DNA of 64,000 bases from the NCBI GenBank assembly GCA_026002855.1, contig BPGD01000001.1, positions 2,612,001 through 2,676,000 of the forward strand, in the 5' to 3' direction. Shown here one piece after another: positions 1 to 10,858 of this stretch. A program made the translations under genes and the position numbers. Source of the stretch: Bryobacteraceae bacterium (GTDB lineage: Bacteria; Acidobacteriota; Terriglobia; Bryobacterales; Bryobacteraceae). Positions within the stretch are counted from its first letter, which is position 1. Each line of letters opens with the position of its first letter. The notes beneath the pieces are model-generated. The model worked only from the letters and a program-made list of their open reading frames with translations, was not told the DNA's origin and made no database searches.

Positions 1-867
1 GGCACGGTGAGCGCGCTGTTCTGGTTTGTCGGCCTGATTCCGGATCTGGCCACGCTGCGCGACCGCGCCGCCACGCCGCTGCGGAAGAGGATTTACGGGC
101 TGCTGAGCCTCGGCTGGCGCGGCTCGGCCACGCAGTGGCGCCACTATGAGCTGGCCTATCTGCTGCTGGCGGGCCTGTCGACGCCGCTGGTGCTTTCGGT
201 GCACTCCATCGTTTCGTTCGACTTCGCCACCTCGCTGCTGCCCGGCTGGCATACGACGATCTTTCCGCCGTACTTTGTCGCCGGCGCCGTCTTCAGCGGC
301 TTCGCCATGGTGGTGACGCTGATGACGCTGGCCCGCTGGGTGTACGGGCTCGAGAACCTGATCACGATGAAGCACCTTGAAAACATGTGCAAGGTGATGC
401 TGGCCACGGGCATGATCGTCGGCTTCGCCTATGGGACGGAGTTCTTCATCGCCTGGTACAGCGCCAACCAGTATGAGCGGTTCATCTTTCTGAACCGCGC
501 CTTCGGCCCCTATGCCTGGGCCTACTGGTCGATGATCACCTGCAATGTCATCGCGCCGCAGTTTTTCTGGTTCAAGCGGTTCCGCACGTCGATTCCGGCG
601 ATGTTCATCCTGTCGATCTTCATCAACATCGGCATGTGGTTCGAGCGCTTCGTGATCATCGCCACATCGCTGCATCGTGATTTTCTGCCCTCGAGCTGGG
701 GCTATTTCCGGCCCACCTGGGTCGACATCGGCACCTATGCCGGAACCTTTGGCCTGTTCCTGACGCTGTTCCTGCTGTTTCTCCGCTTCCTGCCCTCGAT
801 TGCCGTGAGCGAGGTGAAGGGCGTGCTGCACCAGCAGGTCAGCGCCGCACACGGAGGGAGCCACTGA
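1..867 (+). CDS. actC: Alternative complex III membrane subunit ActC (5' end missing)
   Basis: NrfD/PsrC-family integral membrane subunit of alternative complex III, which oxidises quinol and passes electrons to cytochrome c or directly to an oxidase. The frame is open through base 1, so only the last 288 residues are present; full-length ActC is usually well over 400. At least seven hydrophobic helices are visible, with charged loops such as [15 protein letters not shown] and the [10 protein letters not shown] stretch that is typical of the family near the quinol site. The stop shares one base with the actD start (TGATG), which implies translational coupling. Gene order actC-D-E-F confirms the assignment; actA and actB should lie upstream of the window. 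Confidence 0.88.
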   Translation, partial: GTVSALFWFVGLIPDLATLRDRAATPLRKRIYGLLSLGWRGSATQWRHYELAYLLLAGLSTPLVLSVHSIVSFDFATSLLPGWHTTIFPPYFVAGAVFSGFAMVVTLMTLARWVYGLENLITMKHLENMCKVMLATGMIVGFAYGTEFFIAWYSANQYERFIFLNRAFGPYAWAYWSMITCNVIAPQFFWFKRFRTSIPAMFILSIFINIGMWFERFVIIATSLHRDFLPSSWGYFRPTWVDIGTYAGTFGLFLTLFLLFLRFLPSIAVSEVKGVLHQQVSAAHGGSH

Positions 868-1454
868 TGCTGGAAGCGGTCCTGAGCCGGCTGGGCCTGC
901 CCGGCTACGAGCCCGAGGCGGCGCGGCCGAAAGTTTACGGCGTCATCGGCGACTTTGACACGCCGGAGGACCTGCTGCGCGCCATCCGCACGGCGCGCGC
1001 GGCGGGCTACACGCGGATGGAAGCGTTCTCTCCTTTTCCGATCCACGGCGTCGACGAAGCACTCGGCGCGCCGCGCAGCCCGCTGGGCAGGATCGTCATC
1101 GTCTTTGCGCTGCTCGGGCTGGCGGGCGCGGTTCTGTTGCAGTGGTGGACCGGCGCGGTCGACTACAAACTGGTGATCGCCGGCAAGCCGCTGTTCGCCT
1201 TCGAGCCCTCAGTTCCCATCATGTTCGAGCTGGCGGTGCTGCTGAGCGCCTTCGCCACCGTGCTCGGCATGTTTCACCTGAACCGCATCCCGACGTATTA
1301 CCACCCGTTCTTCAACTATTCGAAACACGGCGGCGCGAGCAACGACCGGTTTCTGCTGGCCATCGAGGCCACCGACCCGAAGTTCCGCGCCGACGAGGCG
1401 AAGCTGTTTCTGGATTCCTGCGGAAGCCGCCACACGGAGATCGTTGAAGCATGA
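867..1454 (+). CDS. actD: Alternative complex III subunit ActD (DUF3341)
   Basis: 195-residue membrane subunit of alternative complex III. The N-terminal soluble part (about residues 15-65) has the family pattern with GDFDTPEDLLRAIRTARAAGY and a KxEAFSPFP-like segment (MEAFSPFPIHG). Two transmembrane helices follow, at roughly 72-93 and 110-137, then a short cytoplasmic tail with NRIPTYYHPFF. ActD has no known redox cofactor and is thought to be structural. GGAGGGAG sits just before the start, and the gene overlaps actC by one base and actE by four (ATGA). Confidence 0.9.
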   Translation: MLEAVLSRLGLPGYEPEAARPKVYGVIGDFDTPEDLLRAIRTARAAGYTRMEAFSPFPIHGVDEALGAPRSPLGRIVIVFALLGLAGAVLLQWWTGAVDYKLVIAGKPLFAFEPSVPIMFELAVLLSAFATVLGMFHLNRIPTYYHPFFNYSKHGGASNDRFLLAIEATDPKFRADEAKLFLDSCGSRHTEIVEA

Positions 1455-2068
1455 ACGCCGCCGTCCGCCGTCCTGCCGCTGCCGCGCTGCTGGCGCTGTC
1501 CTCCGTCCTGCTGGGCGCCTGTTCGAACTTTCCATCGCGCCAGCCGCCCATCTGGGTCTGGTGGGACATGAAGAAACAGGACAAGTACAAACCGCAGGCC
1601 GAAAGCGCGTTTTTTGCCGACGGCCGCGCCGACCGCACGCCGGTCGCGGGAACCATCGCGCAGGAGCTCTACCGGCCGGACAGGGCCTTTTCGACGGGCA
1701 TCGCGCCCGACGGCAATTACGTGGCACAGAACCCGCTGCCCATCACCAGAGAGACGCTTCTCCAGGGCCAGCGCAAATTTGACATCTACTGCGCGCCGTG
1801 CCACGACCGGACCGGTTCCGGCCGCGGCATTGTGCCGGCAAAGTCCGTCTGGGTGCCCGGGAACCTGCACGATGAGCGGATCGTGAACTTCGTCGATGGC
1901 GAGCTCTACCACGTGATCACCAATGGCCGCCGCTCGATGCCCGGCTACCGTTTCCAGATCTCCGAAAAGGACCGCTGGGCCATTGTCGCCTACGTCCGCG
2001 CGCTTCAGCGCGCCTGGCGCGGCACGATGGCCGACGTGCCGGCGGAACTTCAGGGCAGGGTGAGATAA
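1451..2068 (+). CDS. actE: Alternative complex III monohaem cytochrome c ActE (lipoprotein)
   Basis: 205-residue lipid-anchored c-type cytochrome. The signal peptide ends in a lipobox (LLGAC, Cys about 24). One haem site CAPCH is at residues 114-118, and the likely axial methionine is M163 in SMPGY. The early PP-x-W-x-W-W-D-M segment is typical of ActE. It should carry electrons from the Act complex toward the caa3 oxidase encoded downstream. The ATG overlaps the actD stop as ATGA. Length and single haem fit ActE. Confidence 0.9.
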   Translation: MNAAVRRPAAAALLALSSVLLGACSNFPSRQPPIWVWWDMKKQDKYKPQAESAFFADGRADRTPVAGTIAQELYRPDRAFSTGIAPDGNYVAQNPLPITRETLLQGQRKFDIYCAPCHDRTGSGRGIVPAKSVWVPGNLHDERIVNFVDGELYHVITNGRRSMPGYRFQISEKDRWAIVAYVRALQRAWRGTMADVPAELQGRVR

Positions 2069-2084
2069 CCGCGAGGCAAGAGGC

Positions 2085-3284
2085 ATGGCCCGACACACTG
2101 AACACGCATCGGAAAGCTACTTCCTGAAGCCGGAGGCCTGGAGCGCCGTGCGCAACTCGTTGGCGCTGGTGGCGCTGGTCTCCTGGCTGGCCGCGGCCGC
2201 GGGTTACGCGGTGGACCGGAACCAGTTCTTTTTCTCGTATCTGGTCGCCTTCGCCTGGTTCGTTTCGGTCTCGCTCGGAGCGCTGTTCTTTGTCATGGTG
2301 CAGCATCTCACGGGCAGCGCCTGGAGCGTCACGGTGCGGCGGCTGATGGAGAACATGATGCGCACGGTGCCGCTGGCCTTCCTGGCGATCGTGCCCGTCT
2401 TTTTCGGCATCCACTCGCTCTATGAGTGGTCGCACGCGGAGGCGGCGAAGGATCCCCTGCTCAGCCAGAAGCTGGGCTATCTGAACGAACCGTGGTTCGT
2501 CATCCGGGCGTTCATCGCCATCGCGCTCTGGAGCCTGTTCGCGCTGCGGCTGTACGGAATCTCGCGGCGGCAGGACGAGACGGGCTCGATCGAGTTTACC
2601 CGCGCGGCGGCACGGTGGAGCGCGCCCGGCACGGTGGTGCTGTTCCTGACGGCTTCCATGGCGAGTTTCGACTGGGTGATGTCGCTGGAGCCGCACTGGT
2701 GGTCCACGATGTTTGGCGTCTACTTCCTGGCCGGCGGCGCGGTCGGCTTCATGGCCACCCTCATTGCCGTCTGTCTCGGGCTGCGCTCGGCCGGTTATCT
2801 GACGCAGTCGATCCGCGAAGAGCACTACCACGACCTTGGCAAGTGGCTTTTCGCGCTGACCACGTTCTGGGCCTACGTGACGTTCTCGCAGTACATGCTC
2901 ATCTGGTACGGCAACCTGCCGGAAGAGACCTTCTGGTACTGGAAGCGGTTCCAGGGCACGTGGAAGGCCTTCGGGCCGATCCTCGTCTTCGGCCACTTCA
3001 TCATTCCGTTCTTCACGCTGCTGCCGCGCGCCAACAAGCGCAACCTGAAGCTGCTGGGCTTCTTCGCCGGCTGGATGATGCTGATGCACTACTGTGACCT
3101 GTACTGGCAGATCATGCCGGTGCTGCACCCGAAGGGCTTGGCGCTGCACTGGCTGGACCTGGCCGCGTGGCTCGCCGTGGGCAGCGCTTACGGACTGGTT
3201 TTCTGGACGGGGCTGCGGGAGAAGCCGCTGGTGCCGGTAGGCGACCCGCGGCTCGAGCAGTGCCTCGCGTTCCACAACGTGTAA
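2085..3284 (+). CDS. actF: Alternative complex III membrane subunit ActF
   Basis: 399-residue polytopic membrane protein, the second large membrane subunit of alternative complex III (quinol:cytochrome c oxidoreductase quinone-binding subunit 2). About ten hydrophobic segments are visible, with recognisable pieces such as YLVAFAWFVSVSLGALFFVM near the N-terminus, SFDWVMSLEPHWWSTMFGVYF in the middle and FSQYMLIWYGNLPEETFWY before the last helices. It is preceded by an AAGAGG-type ribosome site and lies 16 bases after actE, so it is part of the same operon. Confidence 0.9.
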   Translation: MARHTEHASESYFLKPEAWSAVRNSLALVALVSWLAAAAGYAVDRNQFFFSYLVAFAWFVSVSLGALFFVMVQHLTGSAWSVTVRRLMENMMRTVPLAFLAIVPVFFGIHSLYEWSHAEAAKDPLLSQKLGYLNEPWFVIRAFIAIALWSLFALRLYGISRRQDETGSIEFTRAAARWSAPGTVVLFLTASMASFDWVMSLEPHWWSTMFGVYFLAGGAVGFMATLIAVCLGLRSAGYLTQSIREEHYHDLGKWLFALTTFWAYVTFSQYMLIWYGNLPEETFWYWKRFQGTWKAFGPILVFGHFIIPFFTLLPRANKRNLKLLGFFAGWMMLMHYCDLYWQIMPVLHPKGLALHWLDLAAWLAVGSAYGLVFWTGLREKPLVPVGDPRLEQCLAFHNV

Positions 3285-3299
3285 GGAGGATGGCATCGC

Positions 3300-3776
3300 A
3301 TGTCTGAAGTCAAGCCGCCGCTGGATCCAACCGCGCCGGACACGGCCATCTTCATTGATGAGATCGACTATGACCACCGCGACGCCCGCGCCGGGCTGAT
3401 CGCCGCCGTCAGCGCCGGCATCCTGATCCTGCTGGTGGTGATGATCGTTGGCGTGTACTGGCTGTATGTGGTGACCTACCAGCGGATCGATCAGCAGGTC
3501 TATTCCGGCGCGCCGAGCCGCGAGCTGCTCGCCATCCGCGAGCGCGAGCAGGAGAATCTTCATCGCTACAGCTTCATCGATAAAGAAAAGGGCATCGTGC
3601 GCATCCCGATTGACCGGGCCATGGAGATTCTCGCCGCCGATTACGCCGCGGGCAAAGTGAGCTACAACACGAAGACTTACCCGGCAAAGCCGGAACCGCC
3701 CGGCGGCGCCGCCGGTGGGGACAGCGCGGCCGCGCCGGCGCCGTCCGCGCCTGCGCAGACCGCGTCGAAGCAGTGA
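3300..3776 (+). CDS. Single-helix membrane protein between actF and SCO, function unknown
   Basis: 158 residues. An acidic N-terminal stretch is followed by one transmembrane helix (about residues 35-60), then a periplasmic part with the motif HRYSFIDKEKGIVRIPIDRAM (about 84-105), and an Ala/Pro-rich tail that looks disordered. I recall similar (Y/W)-x-D-x-(E/K)-KGIVRIPI(D/E)RAM motifs in small proteins next to cytochrome oxidase genes of other phyla, but cannot name a characterised member. A strong AAGGAGG lies about ten bases before the ATG. Its place between actF, SCO and cox suggests a role in assembling or linking the Act and Cox complexes; that is inference. Confidence 0.8.
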   Translation: MSEVKPPLDPTAPDTAIFIDEIDYDHRDARAGLIAAVSAGILILLVVMIVGVYWLYVVTYQRIDQQVYSGAPSRELLAIREREQENLHRYSFIDKEKGIVRIPIDRAMEILAADYAAGKVSYNTKTYPAKPEPPGGAAGGDSAAAPAPSAPAQTASKQ

Positions 3777-3783
3777 GGAGACG

Positions 3784-4614
3784 ATGATTATGCGCCGCAC
3801 CCTCCCCGTTCTGCTGGCCGCCCTGGCGGCCGCGGCGGCCGTGTGGGCGCAATTGCCCGCGCATCAGACGCCGCCTGAGCTTCAGGGTGTCGGCATTGAG
3901 GAAAGGCTCGGCCAGCGGATCGATCTGTCGCTCGAATTCATCGGCGAGGACGGCTACCCGCACGCGCTGCGCGAATACTTCTCCCGCGGCAGGCCGGTGA
4001 TCCTGAATCTTGTTTATTACTCGTGCCCAATGCTGTGCTCGCTGGTCCTGAACGGGCAGGTGGAGGCGCTGCGGGCCATTCCCCAGACGGCCGGCCACGA
4101 ATTCGAGATCGTCACCGTCAGCATCGACCCGACCGAAAGCTACAAACTGGCGTCGTCGAAAAAGGCCGCCTATCTGGCCTCGTACGAACGCAGCAACCAG
4201 GGCTGGCACTTTCTGGCCGACTACCAGAACAACGTGGCGAAGCTGGCGGAACAGGTCGGCTTCCGCTACCGATGGGACGACCGCACGAAGCAGTACGCGC
4301 ACGCGGCCGCCATCATGGTTCTTTCGCCTGACGGGATGGTGAGCCGGTACCTCTACGGGGTGCGTTTCCGGCCGCTGGATCTTAGGCTGGCGCTGGCCGA
4401 GGCCGCCGAAGGCCGCACTGGCGTCACCGACCGGGTGCTGCTGTACTGCTTCCACTACGACCCGGCCGCCCGCAGCTACACGCTGGTGGCGATGAACATC
4501 ATGCGCGCCGGCGGCGCGCTGGCGCTCGTCGTGCTCGGCCTCGCCCTGTACCATTTCTGGCGGCGCGAGCGAATGGCGGCTTCAACCCACAGGAACATGG
4601 TGACTGCGAAATGA
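3784..4614 (+). CDS. SCO1/SenC-family copper chaperone
   Basis: 276-residue copper chaperone for assembling the CuA site of cytochrome oxidase subunit II. A signal peptide (LPVLLAALAAAAAVWAQ) is followed by a thioredoxin-like domain with the copper-binding CPMLC motif (C81, C85) and the conserved distal histidine H173 in YAHAAAIMVLSPDG. A C-terminal transmembrane helix (about 241-258) is an extra anchor seen in a subset of the family. The ATG at 3784 is chosen because GAGGAG lies just before it; an earlier in-frame ATG would run through the previous gene. It overlaps coxB by four bases (ATGA). Confidence 0.9.
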   Translation: MIMRRTLPVLLAALAAAAAVWAQLPAHQTPPELQGVGIEERLGQRIDLSLEFIGEDGYPHALREYFSRGRPVILNLVYYSCPMLCSLVLNGQVEALRAIPQTAGHEFEIVTVSIDPTESYKLASSKKAAYLASYERSNQGWHFLADYQNNVAKLAEQVGFRYRWDDRTKQYAHAAAIMVLSPDGMVSRYLYGVRFRPLDLRLALAEAAEGRTGVTDRVLLYCFHYDPAARSYTLVAMNIMRAGGALALVVLGLALYHFWRRERMAASTHRNMVTAK

Positions 4615-5552
4615 ACTGGTTCCGAGATTTTCTTCTGCCCCGCGGGGCGTCCACGCTTGTCGGCGAGACGGACGGGCTGTTCCTGTTCATCACGCTGCTG
4701 ACGGTGTTTTTTTTCTTCTTCAACGGCGCGCTCATCCTCTATGCGGTGAAGCGCTGGCGGCGCCGTTCGGAGAAGGAAGTAACGCCGCACATCACCCATG
4801 ACACGCGCCTGGAGCTCGTCTGGAGCCTGATCCCGCTCGTCGTGGTCATGCTCATTTTCTTCTGGGGCTTCCGCGGCTACGTGAAGGCGTGGGTGGCGCC
4901 CAACGAGTCGATGGAGATCATCGTCACCGGCAAGAAGTGGGTGTGGGAATTCGAGTACCCCGACGGCACCCGCACGCTGAACGACCTGCATGTGCCGGTC
5001 AACCAGCCGGTGAAGCTGGTGCTCACGGCCGAGGACGTGATCCACAGCTTCTACATCCCCGAGTTCCGGCTGAAACGCGACGCCATCCCCGGCCGCTACA
5101 CGGAGCTGTGGTTCACCGCGACGAAGCCGGGCATCTACCAGGTGTTCTGCGCCGAATACTGCGGCAAGGGCCACTCCGACATGCTGGCGCGCATCTTCGT
5201 GGACACACCCGAGCAGTATGAAACGTTCCTGCGCGAAGGCGACGAGCAGGTGCGCAAGATGCCGCTGAAAGAGCTCGGCCGGCTCGTGTGGGAAAACAAG
5301 GGCTGCGCCACCTGCCATTCGCTCGACGGCACCCGCGGGCAGGGGCCGTCCTGGAAGGGCATCTGGGGCCACAAGCAGCGCGGCGCCGACGGGAAGGAAT
5401 ACCAGGTGGACGCCGACTACATCCGGCAGTCGATCCTCGCCCCGCAGGCGGTGGTCGTCGAAGGCTACCAGCCGATCATGCCGACCTACCAGGGCCTGCT
5501 GCGCGAGCGCGAAATCCTGGGCGTGATCGAGTTCATCAAGGATTTGCAGTAA
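4611..5552 (+). CDS. coxB: Cytochrome c oxidase subunit II with fused cytochrome c domain (caa3 type)
   Basis: 313 residues. Two N-terminal transmembrane helices (about 20-45 and 65-87) are followed by the CuA cupredoxin domain with H145 ([11 protein letters not shown]), C180, C184, H188 and M191 in [14 protein letters not shown]-terminal cytochrome c domain has haem site CATCH (232-236) and a probable axial Met in PIMPTYQG. This subunit receives electrons from ActE or the Act complex and delivers them through CuA to coxA. All copper ligands are intact. Confidence 0.95.
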   Translation: MNWFRDFLLPRGASTLVGETDGLFLFITLLTVFFFFFNGALILYAVKRWRRRSEKEVTPHITHDTRLELVWSLIPLVVVMLIFFWGFRGYVKAWVAPNESMEIIVTGKKWVWEFEYPDGTRTLNDLHVPVNQPVKLVLTAEDVIHSFYIPEFRLKRDAIPGRYTELWFTATKPGIYQVFCAEYCGKGHSDMLARIFVDTPEQYETFLREGDEQVRKMPLKELGRLVWENKGCATCHSLDGTRGQGPSWKGIWGHKQRGADGKEYQVDADYIRQSILAPQAVVVEGYQPIMPTYQGLLREREILGVIEFIKDLQ

Positions 5553-5568
5553 GGAAGGGAGGCTGACG

Positions 5569-7221
<1,653 letters not shown>

Positions 7222-7245
7222 AGACAGAAGCGAGAGTCAGCTACC

Positions 7246-7920
7246 ATGAGTACCCTCACGTCTTCCGCGCATCCGCATGCTGACCACGGCCATACGCCGT
7301 TTCTCCAGCACCACTTCCGCGAGATGTCCCAGCAGTTCGATGCCGCCAAGATCGGCATGTGGCTGTTTCTCGTCACCGAGGTGTTGCTGTTCGGCGGCCT
7401 GTTCGTCGGCTACGGCATCATGCACGCCCGCCATCCGGAGGCGTTCATGGCCGCCCATCATCACCTGGACCGCACGCTGGGAGCACTGAACACGGTCGTG
7501 CTGCTCATCTCCAGCTTCACGATGGTGATGTCGGTGTGGGCGGCGCAGACGGACAGGAAAAAACTGCTGATCCTGTTCCTGCTTCTTACGCTGATGTGCG
7601 CCGGCGTATTCATGGTGGTGAAATATTTCGAATACAGCCACAAATTCCACGAGGGGCTGCTGCCCGGCAAATATTATTCCCACAAGGGCGACACCGTGCC
7701 GGGGCAGTTCATGTTCTTCAGTTTTTATTTCATGATGACCGGCCTGCACGGCATCCACGTGCTCGCCGGGATGGTGGCCATCACATGGCTGCTGGTGCGC
7801 GCCATCAAGGGCCATTTTTCCAGCGAATATTACTCGCCGGTCGAAATCACCGGCCTGTACTGGCACCTGGTGGATCTCATCTGGATCTACCTGTTCCCGC
7901 TGATGTACCTGATTTCGTAA
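7246..7920 (+). CDS. coxC: Cytochrome c oxidase subunit III
   Basis: 224-residue subunit III with five predicted helices. The N-terminal helix KIGMWLFLVTEVLLFGGLF, the TGLHGIHVLAGM segment and the final YWHLVDLIWIYLFPLMYL are characteristic. This short form lacks the first two helices of mitochondrial subunit III, as usual in caa3-type enzymes. It lies 24 bases after coxA; the leader before it has only a weak GAGAG ribosome site. Confidence 0.94.
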   Translation: MSTLTSSAHPHADHGHTPFLQHHFREMSQQFDAAKIGMWLFLVTEVLLFGGLFVGYGIMHARHPEAFMAAHHHLDRTLGALNTVVLLISSFTMVMSVWAAQTDRKKLLILFLLLTLMCAGVFMVVKYFEYSHKFHEGLLPGKYYSHKGDTVPGQFMFFSFYFMMTGLHGIHVLAGMVAITWLLVRAIKGHFSSEYYSPVEITGLYWHLVDLIWIYLFPLMYLIS

Positions 7921-7936
7921 GGAGGCCCGCGCATCC

Positions 7937-8335
7937 ATGGCACACCTGAATGAACACACCCATCCGGTCACTCCTCCAAAGACGTACGCGCTGGTGCTTC
8001 TGGCGCTGCTCGTGCTCACGTTCATCACCGTGCAGGCTTCCTACATTGACTTCGGCCCCTGGAACACGGTCGTGGCGTTGGTCATCGCCTCAGCCAAAGG
8101 GTCGCTGGTGGCGCTTTTCTTCATGCACCTGCGGCATGACCGCTTCAATGCGGTAATCTTCGTGGGCGGGTTGCTGTTCCTGGCGATTTTCCTCATCTGG
8201 ACGCTGTTTGACATTGCCAACCGTCAGCCGGTTCTTCCCAGCAATCTGAAGACGCCGATCCAGGAGTTTCCCGGCGCGCCGCTCAACGGTCCGGTGCGGC
8301 CCAGCACTGGCCAGCCGCGCGGCACGGCTCAATAG
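7937..8335 (+). CDS. Cytochrome c oxidase subunit IV (CtaF/CoxD-like)
   Basis: 132-residue membrane protein with three helices (about 15-35, 44-65 and 74-95) and the segment ASAKGSLVALFFMHLRHD, typical of bacterial oxidase subunit IV. The C-terminal 35 residues are Pro-rich and probably disordered. AAGGAGG overlaps the coxC stop and serves this gene. It is the last gene of the operon and is followed by a hairpin. Confidence 0.88.
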   Translation: MAHLNEHTHPVTPPKTYALVLLALLVLTFITVQASYIDFGPWNTVVALVIASAKGSLVALFFMHLRHDRFNAVIFVGGLLFLAIFLIWTLFDIANRQPVLPSNLKTPIQEFPGAPLNGPVRPSTGQPRGTAQ

Positions 8336-8343
8336 CGCATTCG

Positions 8344-8365
8344 GGGGCAGTGTAGGCGCTGCCCC
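8344..8365 (+). terminator. Probable terminator of the act-cox operon
   Basis: Seven-base perfect stem GGGGCAG (8344-8350) and CTGCCCC (8359-8365) with an eight-base loop, ten bases after the last cox gene. The downstream bases are only moderately T-rich, so it may be an imperfect intrinsic terminator or a 3' stabilising hairpin. The next gene is convergent. Confidence 0.5.
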
Positions 8366-8427
8366 TCCTGCGCCTTCATTTCTGCTGTTTCGGATCCTCG
8401 CCGCGCGGCGGTTTCCACGTCCCTGGT

Positions 8428-10194
8428 TTAATCCAGCGGAATCTCCCTCAGCTCCACTGTCGTCTGCTCGCCCGCTTTGAGCCTGACGGGAATTCCCTCA
8501 CGAGCGACCTCTTCCAGATAGGACAGATCCGCCAGCCTCGTTCCATCGGCCGCGCAGGCGCCCGCCAGCCGGTATTCGCCCGGTGCCACCGGAAAGAAAA
8601 CCGCCTGTCCGGCAGAATCCATCTCGCGGATCGAGAACACCGGCCCCAGAACACGGCGGGCAGGGTCATACAGGACGGCGAACCAGGGAGCACAGGCTTC
8701 TGCCGGTTTTCCCGCCGATGAGCGAATCACGGTGAGGCGCGCGCCGTCAGTGCGAAGCGTGATTGTCACCTGTTCAGAGCTTCCTTCCGCCAGCACGACG
8801 CCGTCCTTGGCATCCGTGCCAAAGCTCGTCCGGATGGCAGCCGGATACAACTGGTTCAATGCCTGGCCCGTCACGGAAAGGACGTAGCGCCCGGAATGGC
8901 CCGCCTCCATCTGAAACGCACCATCCGGCCCAATCTGCGCCAGGGGACGCCCGTATTCGGCGTAATAAGCCCGCATCATCAGGCCAACCTGCTGAAGCCA
9001 CGGGCCGGCATTTTCGGCATCTGGACCTTCAACGACAATCCTGCCGCGAAGCACCGCCGGGGGCCGGAAATGTAGCTCCAGATCCTCCACGTCGCGCTCC
9101 GTCAAGTCCACTTCTGCCGAAGCGTACAGCGTCAGACGCGGATTGTCGGGCGTCCCCAAATATGTCGCCGAAAGCTCATACCGCGCCGGAGGCATTCCTT
9201 CGACGTGGATCTTGCCAGGCTGCGGACGCAGACGGGTTTGACGCATCATCTGGGGCTGCCATTCCGAGTCCGCCAGACGGATTGTGAGAATCAATTGTTC
9301 AGCGGTACGGCCGTCGGGCAGCATAGCTTGGCCACGGATGCTTCGCGCCGGCACGATCGGCAGCCGGATACGGATGTCTCTCAGCTCCTGTCCCGGAGCC
9401 AGCGTGAGCACCTGTGCCTGTTCCGGCCGTTGAGCATTCGGGTACAGGAGCGGCGCATGGACCCTTCCTGACTGGGCCGTCATCATCGAGCCAGCTGTGG
9501 GGGGCAATGCCTGAAGAATGTACCGGCCCGGCAGGATGCCGCTTATGCGGAACTCTCCACGGTCGTCGGTCGTCGCCGGCGGCCCGCCCGGCGTCCAACG
9601 GAGCCACCGGTCCACCCAGGTCTGCCGGAGGAGCGACACCAGCACGCCCTGCACCGGTTCGTCTTCCTCATCGACGACGCGGCCGCTCACAACGGCGAGC
9701 GGCGCCAGCGCATAACGCAGGCCGCGCACCGGCGCGCCGCCCTTCACTTCAATGAGCCAGGGAGAAAAGCCCGGCCGCATGACGTCGGGCGTCATGCTCT
9801 GCCGCTGAAGGAGGACCCGGTACGTGCCCTCTGGAACATTTTCCAGCCGGAATGTTCCGTCGGCCGCGGTGACCGCCGCCAGCGGCGCCGTGCCCGCTGC
9901 CGGCATGGGCGGCGGAGGGAACAGCCGCGCCGCGGCTCCTGTGTCCGGATCGGTCCTGGATCGCCACGGCACGAGCAGAACCTCGGCTCGCCGGACCGGC
10001 TCGCCCGTCAGCGCGTTCAGAATGACACCTTCGACTGCCGCGCCTTTCCGCGCTGACGCTTCCTGCGCCGGCACGGACCCGGCGATCACGAAAAGCGTGA
10101 ATAAGCGGATCCACCCCAGCGCGGCGTGGCCGCTCCGCCGCCGGAACGTTCCGGACCGCGCCCGGGGAACGCACTGCATGTTGTGGGCTGCCAT
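8428..10194 (-). CDS. Secreted protein with carboxypeptidase-regulatory-like repeats
   Basis: About 588 residues from ATG 10194; an upstream in-frame ATG at 10251 would add 19 residues. A basic N-terminus precedes a hydrophobic export segment (LFTLFVIAGSVPAQ). At least three Ig-like carboxypeptidase-regulatory modules are visible, beginning VEGVILNALTGEPVRRAEVL, VSGRVVDEEDEPVQGVLVSL and VLRGRIVVEG. No peptidase catalytic residues are seen. Such proteins are abundant in Solibacter-like genomes, where they are thought to be surface carbohydrate- or protein-binding scaffolds. Function is not known. Start uncertain: neither candidate has a clear ribosome site. Confidence 0.75.
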   Translation of the reverse strand: MAAHNMQCVPRARSGTFRRRSGHAALGWIRLFTLFVIAGSVPAQEASARKGAAVEGVILNALTGEPVRRAEVLLVPWRSRTDPDTGAAARLFPPPPMPAAGTAPLAAVTAADGTFRLENVPEGTYRVLLQRQSMTPDVMRPGFSPWLIEVKGGAPVRGLRYALAPLAVVSGRVVDEEDEPVQGVLVSLLRQTWVDRWLRWTPGGPPATTDDRGEFRISGILPGRYILQALPPTAGSMMTAQSGRVHAPLLYPNAQRPEQAQVLTLAPGQELRDIRIRLPIVPARSIRGQAMLPDGRTAEQLILTIRLADSEWQPQMMRQTRLRPQPGKIHVEGMPPARYELSATYLGTPDNPRLTLYASAEVDLTERDVEDLELHFRPPAVLRGRIVVEGPDAENAGPWLQQVGLMMRAYYAEYGRPLAQIGPDGAFQMEAGHSGRYVLSVTGQALNQLYPAAIRTSFGTDAKDGVVLAEGSSEQVTITLRTDGARLTVIRSSAGKPAEACAPWFAVLYDPARRVLGPVFSIREMDSAGQAVFFPVAPGEYRLAGACAADGTRLADLSYLEEVAREGIPVRLKAGEQTTVELREIPLD

Positions 10195-10440
10195 GACGAA
10201 ATTTCTTTCGGGAGCCGACAAACGCCCTGCCAATTCCAGCGGAAATGCCATGGCATTATTTCGCTCGTTGAGGTTGAAGTCAACCGGGAAACACCAGCCG
10301 CATGGACGGTGGGCGGCATGCGCCTCCTGAAGAGCCGGTTTCCTCGCTGCTCCAGGTCTGCCTCAGCGGTGGCTGGAAAAGCCAGCCTTGTGCGGAGTGG
10401 CATGAAGCAGCGACAAGGTAAGAAAAAACCAGGAGGGGTA

Positions 10441-10517
10441 TGGTCGGGGCGGCAGGATTTGAACCTGCGACCCCCTGCGCCCAAGGCAGGTGCGCTACCA
10501 GGCTGCGCCACGCCCCG
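10441..10517 (-). tRNA. tRNA-Pro (anticodon UGG)
   Basis: Cloverleaf on the minus strand: acceptor stem CGGGGCG/CGCCCCG, anticodon stem CCTGC/GCAGG enclosing loop CTTGGGC (anticodon TGG), T-arm GGTTCGAATCC, and an encoded CCA 3' end (10441-10443). The wobble-U anticodon can read several proline codons. A TAGAAT hexamer at 10541-10536 upstream is a likely -10 box. Confidence 0.97.
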
Positions 10518-10535
10518 ACCGTGCGTGCTTCTTCA

Positions 10536-10541
10536 ATTCTA
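10536..10541 (-). promoter_or_regulatory. -10 box of tRNA-Pro
   Basis: TAGAAT on the minus strand, 18 bases before the mature tRNA 5' end, which allows a short 5' leader. It matches the hexamer seen before several protein genes here. No good -35 was seen. Confidence 0.5.
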
Positions 10542-10659
10542 AAACACCGGTTCAGGCCGCGCCGTGCGTGGGGGCGGTGTCGGCGCCGTCGAGCGTTGGT
10601 GCCCGAGACGGCGCGCTCCGGCCCGCCCCCTCCGGCGCGGAAACCGGTCACAACACGGT

Positions 10660-10689
10660 GAGACACGGTTCCGTGCGGCATGGTATAGT
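10660..10689 (+). promoter_or_regulatory. Promoter of tRNA-Asp
   Basis: TATAGT (10684-10689) with a partial -35 match GAGACA (10660-10665) at 18-base spacing. The predicted start near 10696 gives a leader of about 12 bases before the tRNA. Confidence 0.5.
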
Positions 10690-10708
10690 GAAAGTGTCCG
10701 CGGAGTGC

Positions 10709-10785
<77 letters not shown>

Positions 10786-10858
10786 TTTTCATTTCTGCTG
10801 AGTCCTCCATCCCCTCCCCGAAGTTCCCGCCGCTGTTCCCACGAAAACCCCCATCGAT

